Shown piece by piece: positions 10,885 through 22,334 of a DNA stretch of 64,000 nt. The notes under the pieces were generated by a model that saw nothing but the letters and a program-made list of their open reading frames with translations, did no database searches and was not told the origin of the DNA. A program made the translations under genes and the position numbers. Origin of the DNA: Manduca sexta (taxonomy: Eukaryota; Arthropoda; Insecta; Lepidoptera; Sphingidae). Within the stretch, counting starts at the first letter, position 1, and each line of letters begins with the position of its first letter. Location: assembly GCF_014839805.1 (NCBI RefSeq), contig NC_051116.1, positions 5,623,556 to 5,687,555 of the forward strand, in the 5' to 3' direction.

Positions 10885-11167
10885 GATGTTAACATCAAAT
10901 TTAGTAATTAAATTTAAGATCATAATCGAAAGCTAAATGCGACACATTTTTGAGATTTGATTTGAAAATCGAATATTGGTTTTATTACTACATAATATGT
11001 AGAAATTTTAGGATTTGATTATAAAATCATAATTTTGTTTTATTACTAATTAATATTCAGAAATCATGACAGAATGATTTTGAGTGAGTGTCATATCAGT
11101 TAAACTTGTATCCACTTATAATGATGGTACAAACGATCCTAAGTTTTATACTTTGTTTTATAATAAT

Positions 11168-11460
11168 ACTAGTTGACCCGACAGACGTTGGCCCATCTTA
11201 ACTATGAATTAGAAGCGCGCATTTTGTCAATCGCTGACAATTATTTCAAACAATTGACAGTTATATAAAATTAATATTTTCGTTAAGGTTACTTAAATTT
11301 TCTAATTGTCCGCGCAATTTTTTGATTTTTTTCTTTCATAAGAACCTTCTCCTGACTATAATTAATACAATAAAAAAAGAATTAGCGAAATAGTTCCACC
11401 CATTCACGCGTGATGCGATGACCAAGGGAAATAGAGATTCATTTTTATATATATAGATTA
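11168..11460 (+). repeat. LepK repeat
   Basis: Begins 'actagttgacccgacagacg' and ends 'tatatatatagatta'. A second copy lies at 43,342-43,545 with the same start and end but a shorter middle. The family is of the non-autonomous kind common in Lepidoptera; mechanism not evident. Confidence 0.7.
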
Positions 11461-12214
11461 TTATTATTATAAACTATCGCTGTCGTATCTAATAAGTCTA
11501 ATGTCGAATCTGATCGAATCAGATATTGTTCATGTTTTTAGTCCCAACATAGTTTTATCTCTCTCACTCCTGTATTTAATTCACAGCTGAATAGCTCAGT
11601 CCATTTTCTATGTCCAGAGGTCTATAGGCATTTCATGTCATGTCGCGCCATTTTGTGGTGGCCGTTACGCGTCTACTGACTCGGTTTAAAACGATACAAC
11701 ACGTTATGGACAAACCCGGGGCATGCGGTTGTTAAATATTATGTTCAGCTTTACGCTCCAATTACAGCGCACGCTTAACATAACCGCTCTCATAAAATTC
11801 ATATTAACTATAGGGTTTATGAACTTTCATTAAGGAAAAGGCGCCGTATTTTCGGTTTACAGTTTGAATATAAATAGTTTGAGTTCGGAGTTGTAGATGG
11901 CGCTTTTTGCTATTCCGATTTATGACACTAGATGGCAGTATGTACTAAGATTTTTATGTACTATGATTTTTGAAGTAGATAGATATTTTTGTTGTGTACT
12001 GTGAATGTAACTAAGCTCTCGAAAATAAATTTGCCGCAGAAAAGTGACTCTTTTGAACCTGATGATAAGTGGAGAGTATCGATTGCCGACGGATGATTAT
12101 CCCCCTAGTCGACGCAGTAACGGCGTGTTCGAAACGGGATGTATATACATTTGTTACGGATCGGGACACACTTAAGTAAGCGATTATGGCGAGTTTTAAG
12201 TTAGTGCGATGGCT
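11461..12214. other. Unassigned sequence with TATA-like and insulator-like motifs
   Basis: Bases 11,860-12,060 hold AATATAAATAG, then GTAGATGGCGC and CTAGATGGCAG about 35 bases apart, then AATAAA, a compact layout like a solo LTR. AGATGGCGC resembles the CTCF-type motif of insects. No partner copy is present in the window, so identity is open. Confidence 0.35.
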
Positions 12215-12506
12215 TCTTTTTTGTTGCTTTGAAAGACGAGACGAGCTTGCCGTTCGCTTAATAGTAAGCGATATGACCGTCCATAAACAGTAGAAACATC
12301 CAACACCTCGAATTACAAAGTATGGTTTGGTATTCCACTGCCCTCGTCATCCTGAGACATGGGATGTTAAGTCTTATTATCAGTAGTTACGCTGGCTACA
12401 ATGTCGTTCAAACTTGAACACAACAGTGACTACACACTGCTGCTTGGCAGCATTACAGACATTGTGGTGGTACCTACACGGACTTATACGAGAGAACTAC
12501 CAGTAA
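12215..12506 (-). mobile_element. LepA retroposon tail
   Basis: Near full-length copy on the minus strand from 'ccaccacaatgtctg'-type 5' sequence to a T-rich plus-strand end near 12,215. Confidence 0.85.
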
Positions 12507-12762
12507 TTCAATCCAGTTTACAATAACCTTCTATAATATTTTGTATTTAATAGTTCTCTTACCAAGAAAGCTGCTCTAGATTGTTCGAATAGATTAAATT
12601 AATGGCTAAGTTAGTACCAGATGTTTCAAGGTATAATCTCGACTCGGCATAACGACTACTGAAAACAATAAAGCGGGCGGATCGCTTATTATCCTCTTCT
12701 AGTTTATGGCCAGCGGAAATAGGTGCCCGCTACAGCATAGAATATAAATTTAAAATAAACTG

Positions 12763-12840
12763 TCTCAGGGGTGTAGTTGTTTTGCGTGGTGAGGACGGGT
12801 GAGGTCCCGCATTCAAATCCCTAATCAGGCAATGATTTTT
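12763..12840 (+). mobile_element. SINE head fragment
   Basis: A diverged tRNA-like head ('ggggtgtagttgttttgcg', 'gcattcaaatcccta') directly upstream of a second, better-preserved LepC copy. This gives a tandem SINE pair. Confidence 0.55.
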
Positions 12841-12852
12841 GATATTTTTGAA

Positions 12853-13105
12853 TGCCTCGGTGGCGTAATACTGCATGCGCTGTACCGCAGCTGTCTGAGG
12901 TCCTGGTTTCGAATTCCGGGTGGGGCAAAATGATATTTGGGTTTTTCTACTCAGTGTCAGCGCAGTCTGGAATTTGTATCCGATATGGCTTGCCTCCTAA
13001 CACATCGTGGGATGGATCACTCATGGCGAAAAGTGGGTGTCCTGGTTGCATCTCTGGTTACCCCCACGGAAAAGGCGTGGTATGTGTTATGCAATCCGTG
13101 ATATT
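12853..13105 (+). mobile_element. tRNA-derived SINE, family LepC
   Basis: 'gaatgcctcggtggcgtaat' head, B-box variant 'tttcgaattcc', then the LepC body ending near 'aaggcgtggtatgtg'. Confidence 0.8.
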
Positions 13106-13254
13106 ACAGTATTTACGTGATATGCAATACTTGGTCTACCTGTGTGACAAATTTCATCCAAATTCGTTCAGTTGTTTCATCGTTTACTTGTAACAAACAT
13201 TTTCATATAGTTGTGCATTTATAATATTAGTATCTGTCTATACAATATACAAAC

Positions 13255-13456
13255 TATAAAACAAAGTCCTCAAAAGCTGTCTGTATGTATGTGATCATTT
13301 TCTCAAAATCTACCGAACGAATTTTTATGATTTTCGGTACATAGTTTAAGACTCTGGGAAGGTTATAGGTTTCTTTCTATGCCGGGAAAATATATAGCGG
13401 CCTTTTATCCTTGAAAACTCCTTCCCGCGGGCGAAGCCGCGAGCAAAAGCTAGTTT
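13255..13456 (-). repeat. LepL repeat
   Basis: Minus-strand copy: 'ctcgcggcttcgcccgcggg', 'ccttcccagagtcttaaac', 'cggtagattttgagaaaatg'. Well preserved. Confidence 0.75.
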
Positions 13457-13674
13457 ATAATATTAGTAAGATAAGAAGTAAGATAATCCGCTCCCTTGCG
13501 ATTTTTATTCCAGAAAACTCAAGCTGGCGTATAAGAAAATAGATTATTACAAAACTACGCTTGATATAACAATAACTGGAAGAATTTAATTAATCTAGTC
13601 CATTGAAGAATGTAATAAATATTCAAACATAAATAACATAATTGATACAATTTATTGGATGAATACAATTTATT

Positions 13675-13820
13675 ATAATGAGCTTGCGCTCGCAGCTCCG
13701 TCCGCGTGGAATACGATTTTTAATAATTAAAAAAGTACCTTACGTATATGTCCTTTTTGGTGGAGTCGTACAAAATTACGTGAAAATCGGTTGAGCCGCG
13801 CAAGCGTAACACAATTACTT
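13675..13820 (+). repeat. LepL-related repeat, diverged
   Basis: 'cttgcgctcgcagctccgtc' then 'tacgtgaaaatcggttgagc'. Same layout as LepL with a different middle. Confidence 0.45.
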
Positions 13821-13884
13821 TCGGATTAAAATAATACTCGGTACGGATTTTGTACTGTAAATACTTTAAACTAATTGTACATTT

Positions 13885-13983
13885 TTTTTATTGCTTTGAA
13901 TGACGAGACGAGCTTGCCGTTCGCCTGTAAGCGATACGACCGCCCATAAACAGTTGACACTATCCAACACCTTGAATTAATCA
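13885..13983 (-). mobile_element. LepA 3' end only
   Basis: Poly(T), 'ttgaatgacgagacgag', 'cgcccataaacagttgac', then lost at 13,983; strongly 5'-truncated. Confidence 0.8.
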
Positions 13984-14069
13984 ATCAATAAGTATCAAAC
14001 AATTAATAAGTATTGGGATGAAGCTATATCGTAGGTTTTATCGCGGTTTTATATTATAAGAGTTAAGGA

Positions 14070-14238
14070 GAACATGGTGAGAAACCTGCATACCTGAGCA
14101 ATTTTGTATATAAATTTTGACGGTGTGATGTCTATCAATCCGCACTAGGACAGCATGGTGGACTAAGGCCTAATCCCTCTCAGTATTAGAGGAGGCCCAT
14201 GCCCAGCAGTGGGACAGTATGTAATACAGGGCTGATAT
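14070..14238 (+). mobile_element. tRNA-derived SINE, family LepB, head missing
   Basis: Holds the 3' body ('atccgcactagg', 'ggactaaggcctaatccctc', 'ccagcagtgggacag', 'aatacagggctg') but no A or B box. It is an uninterrupted copy of the site into which LepI inserted at 52,886 and serves as its empty-site reference. Confidence 0.8.
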
Positions 14239-14330
14239 AACGTGAAACGTTGAAGGAAAATTAAAATATAAAACCGCAATAAAAAATTGATTTATTTCAA
14301 TGACTAACATTCACGTAAACATAAGAATTA
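14238..14330 (-). repeat. LepF repeat fragment
   Basis: Reverse-strand start of LepF: 'aatataaaaccgcaataaaa', 'actaacattcacgtaaacat'. Abuts the LepB copy. Confidence 0.55.
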
Positions 14331-14651
14331 ATCTTAATTGGAAGTATTTACTACATAAAATATTAAAATAATACATTTCATATCAAATGCTATTTTCATA
14401 AATAATAAACGAATAAAGCAATAGATATCATAACGGCTTTAAACTAATAATAGAACTTGAATTATAAATTTGGACATTGATAATGAAATACTATCTGCTA
14501 AAACTACATAATTCTGGCGATGAAATTGATACGAAGCCTGTAATCATTTAATATCTAGTAATGGACATATTGCTTTAAATGATTAGTTTGAACAAAATTT
14601 GAATATGGAATATGTAGTGTTGCCAAGAGAAATATTTAAAATTAGCTATTG

Positions 14652-14852
14652 GTCGCGGCTTTGCCCGCGTGAAAAAGTTATGCGGGGTAAAAGTCCTGCT
14701 ATATATTTTTCCGAGATAGAAAGTATATAACCTTTCCAGGGTCCTTAACTAACTGCATACCAAATTTTATAAAAAATCCGATCAGTGGATTTTGAGAAAA
14801 TCGATCAAATATAGACAGACAAAAAGGTGACTTTGTTTTATAAAATGTATGG
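14652..14852 (+). repeat. LepL repeat
   Basis: 'cgcggctttgcccgcgtgaa', 'gtaaaagtcctgctatatat', 'ccgatcagtggattttgag', ending in 'ttgttttataaaatgta'. Confidence 0.75.
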
Positions 14853-14859
14853 ATATAAA

Positions 14860-16330
14860 TAAGTAATAAAAAAGACCACAAGTTCGAGTAACAACATGAG
14901 TAAAACATCGTAAAAATTAATTTACTCGCATGTCATGGCTTCGGTGCAATATACCTTTCATCTGGCGTCTGTCATTGGAGTTTTTTTAATCAATAACGAA
15001 TACTCGCCTTTTAGGGTAATTAAATATGGGAGTGCAAAGGCGGGGCGACTCAAGGTAACAAGTAAAAGAAAAAGTACCTACATTCAGTAATTACAAGACG
15101 GCGGTACCAAGATTAATGTTTCCTTGACTCGGAAATTGTAAAAAAAAGTGTTTATTTCATGAGGCATATTGCGAAAAATGCGTTTCGTTTTACGAATGTT
15201 TTAAAAGTAAATTGGAATAACTGGCTGGAATATATAATTCGAATTTCGAACTACTTATTCTTTTATTACCTACATAGGCGCATTTTACACAAAAACACCA
15301 ATAAACTTGTCATGCAAACATAGTACGGCAGTAAATATCTAAACGTAAGAGTAAATAAATCTTTAAAAACGGAACATTTCCGGAACTTTTAGCATTCCGT
15401 TTCACAAAGTATTTACGACGCAAACACACTAACAAAAGGTTTTATCGTAACCGCAATCCACACCGAAACCACATTCACTCCATTTAAAAGCACATTCCGC
15501 AAAATACCAAGAATCTGCGCCTTTAATTACAAAAATATATAAATCCGCATTGACTCCGGCGAAGCTACCCCACAGCCAGGAAATTAACCCGGCACCAATC
15601 CAAATAGTTGTCGACTTGCCGACACCTCGACCCGGTTTATCTAATCTTTTGATTTAATTGTAATTAACTTCGACTAAACGCGAAGGTGGATTAATGAAAA
15701 AGCAGCTATTGTGGATGTTTAGAGAGCTACCTTTGTGTAATCAGGTAACAGTTTAAAAAAATGGTTTGACGTGCAGGTAGTATTTTGAATTAAGATTGTG
15801 TCGTACTTGCCCATTGAAGAATGCGATGCAAACTTTTTTTGTATATTAAAAACGGTTTTCTCAATGTTCGATGTATAAAATTTTAGTTGCCTCTATAATT
15901 TACTTCTATACAATTATAGCAAATAAATAGTGTACACACCTATTTATCGGGAAAGGAAATTCAAAATACATATGGTAAACTAATAATTTCACACATATTG
16001 TAAAATTAATTAAACGAGTAACGTACTTAATTAGATATGAATATTAATTATTGTAATGTACAATGTAGTTACCACTCTATTATATTCACTTTAACGATAT
16101 GGACGTATCTCTAATGACATAGTTCAAATATTATGTTAATTGTAGGTTGGTACGATGAATTTCCATTGCATTCACAACATATTATTATGATATTGATATA
16201 ATTTTAACTTTAAAAGAAACAAAACGAAATAAACCAGTATAATCATAACAAGCTGCGTGTTCAGAAACGATCTACTTAACGCTGTCAATTTTAAATTTCG
16301 AATTTGGAACATCAATATAAACGCTCTATT
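14860..16330. other. Repeat-poor sequence
   Basis: No family recurring in the window. Bases 15,460-15,662 stand out: less AT-rich, with a single 66-codon open frame on the minus strand lacking ATG (contains GRGVGKSTTIWIGAG and WYFAECAFKWSEC). It is either an exon I cannot identify or a conserved non-coding block. The GKS-like string is not a full Walker A motif. Confidence 0.35.
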
Positions 16331-16339
16331 TTTTCTTTG

Positions 16340-16560
16340 ATTTTTGATTCGAAGCTCGCACGATTGCCGCGTCCGTCGCATCCCATCGCGCGTCAGTCGA
16401 GCATTGCCGCTCGTGGCGTGCGGTTGTTATTATATATGCGGTTGCGGGCTAATCGATGACCAACATTACGTACGTAGTCGTGATATGAAACAGACGCACA
16501 AATCGTTTTTACGGATTTCAGTGTGTTTAAAACATATGTACAGTGAATAATGGTTTTTTA
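16340..16560 (+). promoter_or_regulatory. Candidate Inr/DPE core promoter and first exon
   Basis: A CpG-rich island in a repeat-poor, AT-rich block. TCAGTC at 16,393-16,398 matches the arthropod initiator, with A+1 at 16,395. GGTTG at 16,422-16,426 is exactly +28 to +32 and matches the downstream promoter element RGWYV. The sequence downstream is mildly CpG-rich to about 16,500. No TATA box is placed correctly. No clear coding exon follows, so the first exon may be non-coding. Function is inferred from motif spacing alone. Confidence 0.4.
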
Positions 16561-17937
16561 TGGTGCGATTACGATGTTTTTAGTGTGACGGGATAATGTG
16601 ATTTAAGATTTATAGTTTTTGTGTTTGGTTTGTGTATTGAAATCAGGATTCTTGGAAAACGCGTACATCATTTGAAACAGGTCGGTTTATTGTTTCGTTT
16701 TGTTTACGTCGGATATGCGTTATATGTGTAGGCCTATTTAGTTAAATGTGTTATTGACAAAGGATAAAGTCTTAATAATTTCTATTAAAGGTGTTTTGGT
16801 TATAGTAAATTTGTTGGTAACATTATATTTTATGCATTTACTGCTTATAATCTTAATAAACGGTGCAAAATGCTCGCAAAATTACAAATAAACGGTTATA
16901 ATGGTAATTTTATCATAAATGTCGGACTCAATTTCTATTTCATATACATAAATACATACTTAGATATTTATAACGAGCTTTTTCTTGTCATTAAATAATG
17001 TTTAAATTTATAGTCATAAATACGGATAGTTGGATGTACATTTCTTATCCCTTAGGCCATCTTATAATAAAAAAATATTATCTTTTCAATAATACAAGTT
17101 TGACAAAGGTTGCTATAGTATAGATACTGATGATACGGTCTAGCTCCTGATTACAGAATGAAATGTGGTCTAAAAGTATAGGTACTTACCTATTCAACGT
17201 TTGATATGCCCTGATTCTTGATTATAGTATGAAATATGATCAAAATCGAACTAAAAAGGCTTAATAGGTATTTGGCTACTAACTATCTAGTTTTTTCTTT
17301 TTATGAAGGAAATATCCAACGATAAGACACCTACCTATGTGAGGCATCTTTTATATTGAAATAATTATATTATTAATCTATCGCCGCATAGTGATTTCCT
17401 ATCTTAGAATTTTAATTTTTTTTCTGTTCTTTTTTTATCTCGTGCAAATGTTTACGTTTCTATAAAGAAGTTATAGTTTATATGATTGGGTTTGCGTTAG
17501 TACCGGCTATTTTATTATCGTAATGGTCTATGAAATCATCGGTTAATTGAAAAGTTTTTAAATTTTTTCCAACTGGAAATTGATAGAAAGTAAAGCAATT
17601 GCCATAAAAAAAAGTTGATTATTCACATTATAAAAAGCCTTAATAAAAACAAAATGCGCTATTTCCATTATCACCATCAATTTTGTAGCAGAGATTGAAT
17701 ATTAAAATGCCATTATAGCTATAAATACGAACTATGCTAGCGAGTACCTTACCACTAGCCCTGATTTAAACTTAAAAAAACATAGACAACTCTAGCTTGT
17801 AGAATGTTGCCTTGATAAAAACATGGGAAAGGATTGCATTGAAACATATATTGAACTAGTGAATAGTTTTCTAACCGTGTGTCGTTAGTTTTTAGGCTGA
17901 ATGTTTTTATGACTTTGGTCATTTCAAATTATAACGA

Positions 17938-18070
17938 ATGACCCCCGTGACCATGAAGGCTACAAAGTCTTCGAAACGTCGGGAGAAAAGTAAAATATTA
18001 AAACCGCGATAAAATTCGTAAAATAGTTTAATTTAAATGTCTAACATTCGCGTAAACTTAAGAAATCATT
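17938..18070 (-). repeat. LepF repeat fragment
   Basis: Minus-strand start of LepF: 'gaaggctacaaagtcttcg', 'aacgtcgggagaaa', 'aaaaccgcgataaaattcg', 'ctaacattcgcgtaaac'. Confidence 0.7.
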
Positions 18071-19102
18071 ATACAACGAATGATCAAAAGCAATATGGCG
18101 TTAGGCGTACGCGTAGGTATTTTTAATGCGATTTTGTAGTGTGGTTGATACTGCCCTACGTTGTTAAAAGTATTTATTGAATATAATTTTTACTGTAACG
18201 ATTTGCCTATGATTTTTAAAATTCACGGCTTCAATTGTCAGTGCTAGCCAGAGGAGTAAATAGAAGTTAAATGAACCCTCGATTGACTTGTGAATGATCG
18301 TCTCACGATGTGATACATAAGCTTATCACTAAATAAACGTATTTTTTTTTCGAAGCAACTTGCATGTTACGAGAATGTTGTACAAAATTCGAACAATCTT
18401 ATGAAAGATTTAATTCCATTGATCTTTCATTCGCACCTAACGTGCTGCATGCAATAAATTAAATACCTAGGTAAAAAAGGGCAAACGTGTTTTATGTAAT
18501 TAAAAATTAACTAGGTAATACTTTTGAATCGAATGAAATGAAATGAATGAAATTTCAAGGAATTGAAACTGTGTCCTGAACTAAACATCTAAAACGACGT
18601 CTTCACTAGATTTGAAAACAAAAAGCAACTAATTTTAAAATTTTATCCTTTTACCGTGATTTTTTTATTCGTTCTGTGGGGAATCGGCTATGCCGCCAAT
18701 TTATAAATTAATTCGGATCATTGTAAATAATGTTATGACTTCAGCAACTAGACGTGTAAAATAGAAAAAATATATTTTTTTTATTTATTAAATTTATTTC
18801 ATATGCAAATTGCATACGGATTAACCGTAAACTTGTTTTCTGACTACAGTCTTAAGATTAGATTAATTCTCAGCGTAGGAAAATACTAACTCCTACTCAA
18901 GGCACTCGACACCTTAAGTATTCAAGTTATAATTATAAAGCAACTTGAGATACTCTAACAATACATTACTTGTAACATAGTATCCTAACTTAGTTTAAAT
19001 GTAAGACCTAAATTAGTCTTAAAATGTTATTTGTAAGTTATTTCATAAGTATATTGTGGATAAATAGGGGTAGCATAAATAAAGGACAATTTATAACATA
19101 CT

Positions 19103-19335
19103 AGGTTTTGTTCGCGGTTTTGCCTTTCCCGCTACTAATCCCTAAAATACTGCACAATTCATATCGCTATTTCTAAAACGTCAGCATCATCTAGGTATAA
19201 ATTTTTTTTCCCATGGGTAGAAATTACTAGAATAGCTATGTGTTAATCTAGGGCATGGTCTATCCGTGTACTAAATTTTATCGAAATCTGTTCACCTGTT
19301 GAATCGTTTACCTTTTGATACAAGCCTGATATTAT
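19103..19335 (+). repeat. LepL-related repeat, diverged
   Basis: 'gttcgcggttttgcc' start and 'attttatcgaaatctgttc' near the end match the LepL order; the middle is degraded. Confidence 0.45.
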
Positions 19336-20360
19336 TATTAGCACTGATGATTTTTTCTGGAACACAAATGAATTTCGATAAGATGCTATAAATAGAGCGA
19401 AAAATAGTTTTATGCGTAGAACAAGCGAATATCTGACAAGTTTGCAGGTTACAGTAAACCTTTTGCAGCGAAAGGTTATTTAACCACCGTGGTTAAAAAC
19501 AGTGTTTTTTCGTCCATATCGTGTTAAAATATTTAAGTACTAAAATGTTACTGCTTCTTTGAGGTTTATGTTTTGAAAAGGTTGAAAGTTTTTTATCTCA
19601 TTAACAATAATAATAAAATATCTAGACTGTTTGTTCAATGTTCAGATATCTAAATCGGATAATTAGGTTAGAATTTCAATTCTCTAAAGCTATTACCACA
19701 ATGTTATTCTTTCAATAAAATTTATTTTAAAAATCAATAGTATAAAACCTCAGTATTAAATTCGACAGGGTATTACTAAACTATATAAAAGTAGGTCGTA
19801 TTTAATATTCGTATAAAGTTCAAAACCGTTTGTAACATTGGTATTTTTTGCTACGTGCTAACCCAGTTCCAAAAAATATAAAATTCGGATATTTTCGCGC
19901 CAATTGTGAACCGATTTTACCGATTTTTTTATTACACAAAAGCAAATTCGTTCAGCCAACTCCAATTCGGAAAAGCTATTTTGTTTATGACAAATTTCTG
20001 ATATAGCTTTAACATCTGTGCAATGAGATCGAAGAATTATTTATGTCTAACGACTATTTAATCCCAAAATATACCAAATTCACCTTTCCAACGGTGTTTT
20101 AGTAGGGCGGCCATTTTGTTCCCTTACACGAATTACAATAGGTAAACCCCAAAACACCCTATTATGCAGACATCGGGTTAAAACAATGGGATAAAAGAGT
20201 GAAAGGGCAAAAGCGTTTTCAATGGCCTGTTAGTAACTTACGACACAGATCGCTTGCTTTGTTATTGAATACCTACAACTACACTGTTAGGTTTTTCTGG
20301 TATTCTCAATCGACTTTAAAAAAGGAGGTAATCAATTCGAAAAAAAATCTTAAAGTCCTA

Positions 20361-20597
20361 GCCCCTTATTCATAGACGTTATTTATCTAAGGACGGAGCA
20401 TTGCTGTGATAACAAATGTGTTTCTCAGTGCTGACGGCATGGCAGCCTTCGCAGTGCGTAAACAGGGTCGTTGTGATTGGCTAATATTGAGATACAACTT
20501 GAATCTAGTGGGCTGTCAGATAAACAAAGCTGAGAAACAGACTTGTTATCACAGTAATGCTTCGTCCTTAGATAAATAACGTCTATGATTAAGGGGT
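20361..20597. mobile_element. Fold-back MITE LepI, complete
   Basis: A 237-bp element with inverted arms of about 65 bp: the left arm starts ccccttattcatagacg and the right arm ends cgtctatgattaagggg. Both arms include 'tatctaaggacg' and 'ctgtgataacaa' or their complements. It is flanked by CTA on both sides (20,358-20,360 and 20,598-20,600). With the TAA-flanked copy at 52,886 this suggests a 3-bp TWA-like duplication, as in PIF/Harbinger-type elements. No coding capacity. Confidence 0.85.
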
Positions 20598-20984
20598 CTA
20601 GTGCATAGGATTCTAAATTGCGTCCAATATGGGTTCGTCCCCTACCATGGGAGGGATATACATAACCGAAATGTTTACAAGTTGCGTCTCTGACTAGCCT
20701 ATCGAGGTCTACACAATGAAAGAACGTACATTAATTATGATTAAAAACAAACTAAAACAAAGTTGTATATTAACGCGATGAGTTCTGTAATGTTTGAGAG
20801 ATATCAAATGTCCCAAGTGACGAATGTAATTAAATATTAAATTGAGAGATAATGGATTCGTGACAATTTCTGTCTACTCTTAAGTGAAATGGAGTTTTGA
20901 CGCGCAAACTTACGCACACAAACTAAAATGCACTGTTCTTTCTTTAGTTTTATTTATAATACAGTTTATACAACAGGATTTTTT

Positions 20985-21080
20985 AATAATTCATCTCAAT
21001 CTCAATTTTCAATCCGATTCTGAGAATGAACCAATCAAAATAACTCATTTGTGAGATGTCATAAATACTTTGTTCTGAAA
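20985..21080. repeat. LepM repeat
   Basis: 'ctcaatctcaattttcaatc' and 'gagaatgaaccaatcaaa' recur at 41,755-41,862. Short non-coding repeat of unknown type. Confidence 0.55.
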
Positions 21081-21384
21081 GAAGCGCTCTGGGTCGATTA
21101 TTGAAAATGGCAGTATATTGCTATACTAATTAGTTCGTTTTTTGATTAGCAATTGTTTCCGTATCTAGTGTTACAATTCGCGGCGTTAGCGCGTACCCTC
21201 ATGGGATATACTTTATACCGATATTTTACTTTTTGTTAGTTATAATTTTAAAAACAAATCAGTTTATTATTTGACTGTTAAAAGCAATCATTATTGTCAT
21301 AATTTGCAACGTCAAGGTCTTGTAGTTATACATTTGTCTAGTCTTAATTTGTTTACAATTTTTCTCGTAAAAAATGATCTATAT

Positions 21385-21470
21385 GGGGCCTTATTTTGTA
21401 TGCCAATTTCTATTGTAAACGCGACGCGTTGCGTTACGTGCTTACGTACTGTCAGAATAAGGTCCCTGGG
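21385..21470. mobile_element. MITE LepN, short copy
   Basis: Inverted ends ggggccttatt / aataaggtccc enclose about 60 bases containing 'acgcgacgcgttgcgttacg'. It abuts a second LepN copy. Confidence 0.6.
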
Positions 21471-21648
21471 CCCTTATTCTGTATGATAGTGTAAACGCGT
21501 AACGCGGCCGTGTCATGTTATCTTCGAGAAATGTGCGTGCAATGGTATTCTGTAAGCCAAATTTCTATAGTCCTAAACATGATGCGTTGTGTTACGTGCT
21601 TGTTACACACTGTCAAAATAACGTGCGGGATAGAGAATAAGGCCCCTG
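21468..21648. mobile_element. MITE LepN, longer copy
   Basis: Inverted ends gggcccttattct / agaataaggcccc. The inner sequence repeats the 'gcgttgtgttacgtgctt' motif of the neighbouring copy, so two related fold-back elements lie end to end. Confidence 0.6.
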
Positions 21649-21939
21649 GTTAATCAAGTTAGCTGCCACTGGTGGCTGAACGAATGTAAATCAATTTAAT
21701 TAGTTGGAGGCTTAATAAAGATTTTAGTGGCAGTTGGGGACGCGGCGACTGCCACTTACAAAAGTAGGGTACTCTGACACTGTAAAATTAGTTGTACTTC
21801 TTACTTAGTACTTACAAAGTAGGCTAGCTGGATAGATTTTCAGTAATTCATTGTTTAAATGAAAAAAAAAAAATTCTTAAAATTTATTTATTCTTATTTT
21901 TGACTTGTTTGCACCGTTTGTGAAAGTAGTAGTTGATTG

Positions 21940-22010
21940 TTAAGTGAGGTTGCGGCTTCGAATCCCGACGAGAGAAATGATTGTTAATTCGGAACGGAAT
22001 TTCACACTGT
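21940..22010 (+). repeat. tRNA-like SINE head fragment
   Basis: B-box-like 'gcggcttcgaatccc' in a diverged head, followed by LepE sequence. Confidence 0.4.
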
Positions 22011-22027
22011 AAGATGCGTACAGGAGG

Positions 22028-22165
22028 AACAGGCCGGCATAATTGTGTCGACTGCCGACGGGTAATCAACTCTTGACAGTCGACATGCTATAGGATCCCA
22101 GTCCACTTACCATAAGGTGCAGTGGGGTCGCTTTGCCCTGATCGTATATAAAAAAATAGCACATG
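22028..22165 (+). mobile_element. LepE repeat, 3' half
   Basis: 'aggccggcataattgtgtcg' to 'gtgcagtggggtcgctttgc' and an A-rich tail. Confidence 0.75.
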
Positions 22166-22189
22166 ATTTTCAAACGCTTGAATAATAAT

Positions 22190-22330
22190 ATCAGCCCTGT
22201 ATTATATACTTGCCCACTGCTGAGCACGGGCCTCCTCTACTACTGAGAGGGATTAGGCCTTAGTCCACCACGCTGGCCTAGTGCGGATTGGTAGACTTCA
22301 CACACCTTCGAAATTCCTATAGAGAACGCT
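22190..22330 (-). mobile_element. LepB SINE, 3' part
   Basis: Minus-strand SINE tail and body ('cagccctgtattatatac', 'gcctagtgcggattgg', 'cttcacacaccttcg'); the tRNA head is missing. Confidence 0.8.
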
Positions 22331-22334
22331 TGAA

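Larger units (their letters stand above)
16561..20357. other. Long repeat-poor AT-rich block
   Basis: Intron-like or intergenic. Apart from a LepF fragment (17,938-18,070) and a diverged LepL-like stretch (19,103-19,335) no repeated sequence is evident and no exon is convincing. Bases 19,850-20,200 are less AT-rich and unassigned. Confidence 0.5.

Noticed and set aside
15600..15640. Walker A-like GRGVGKST
   Set aside because: Spacing is GX3GK rather than GX4GK, and no other NTPase motif follows.
17938..18000. Hammerhead-ribozyme-like core (cgaaacgtc) in LepF
   Set aside because: The matching CTGATGA half of the core is absent at the required place, so a ribozyme is not supported.
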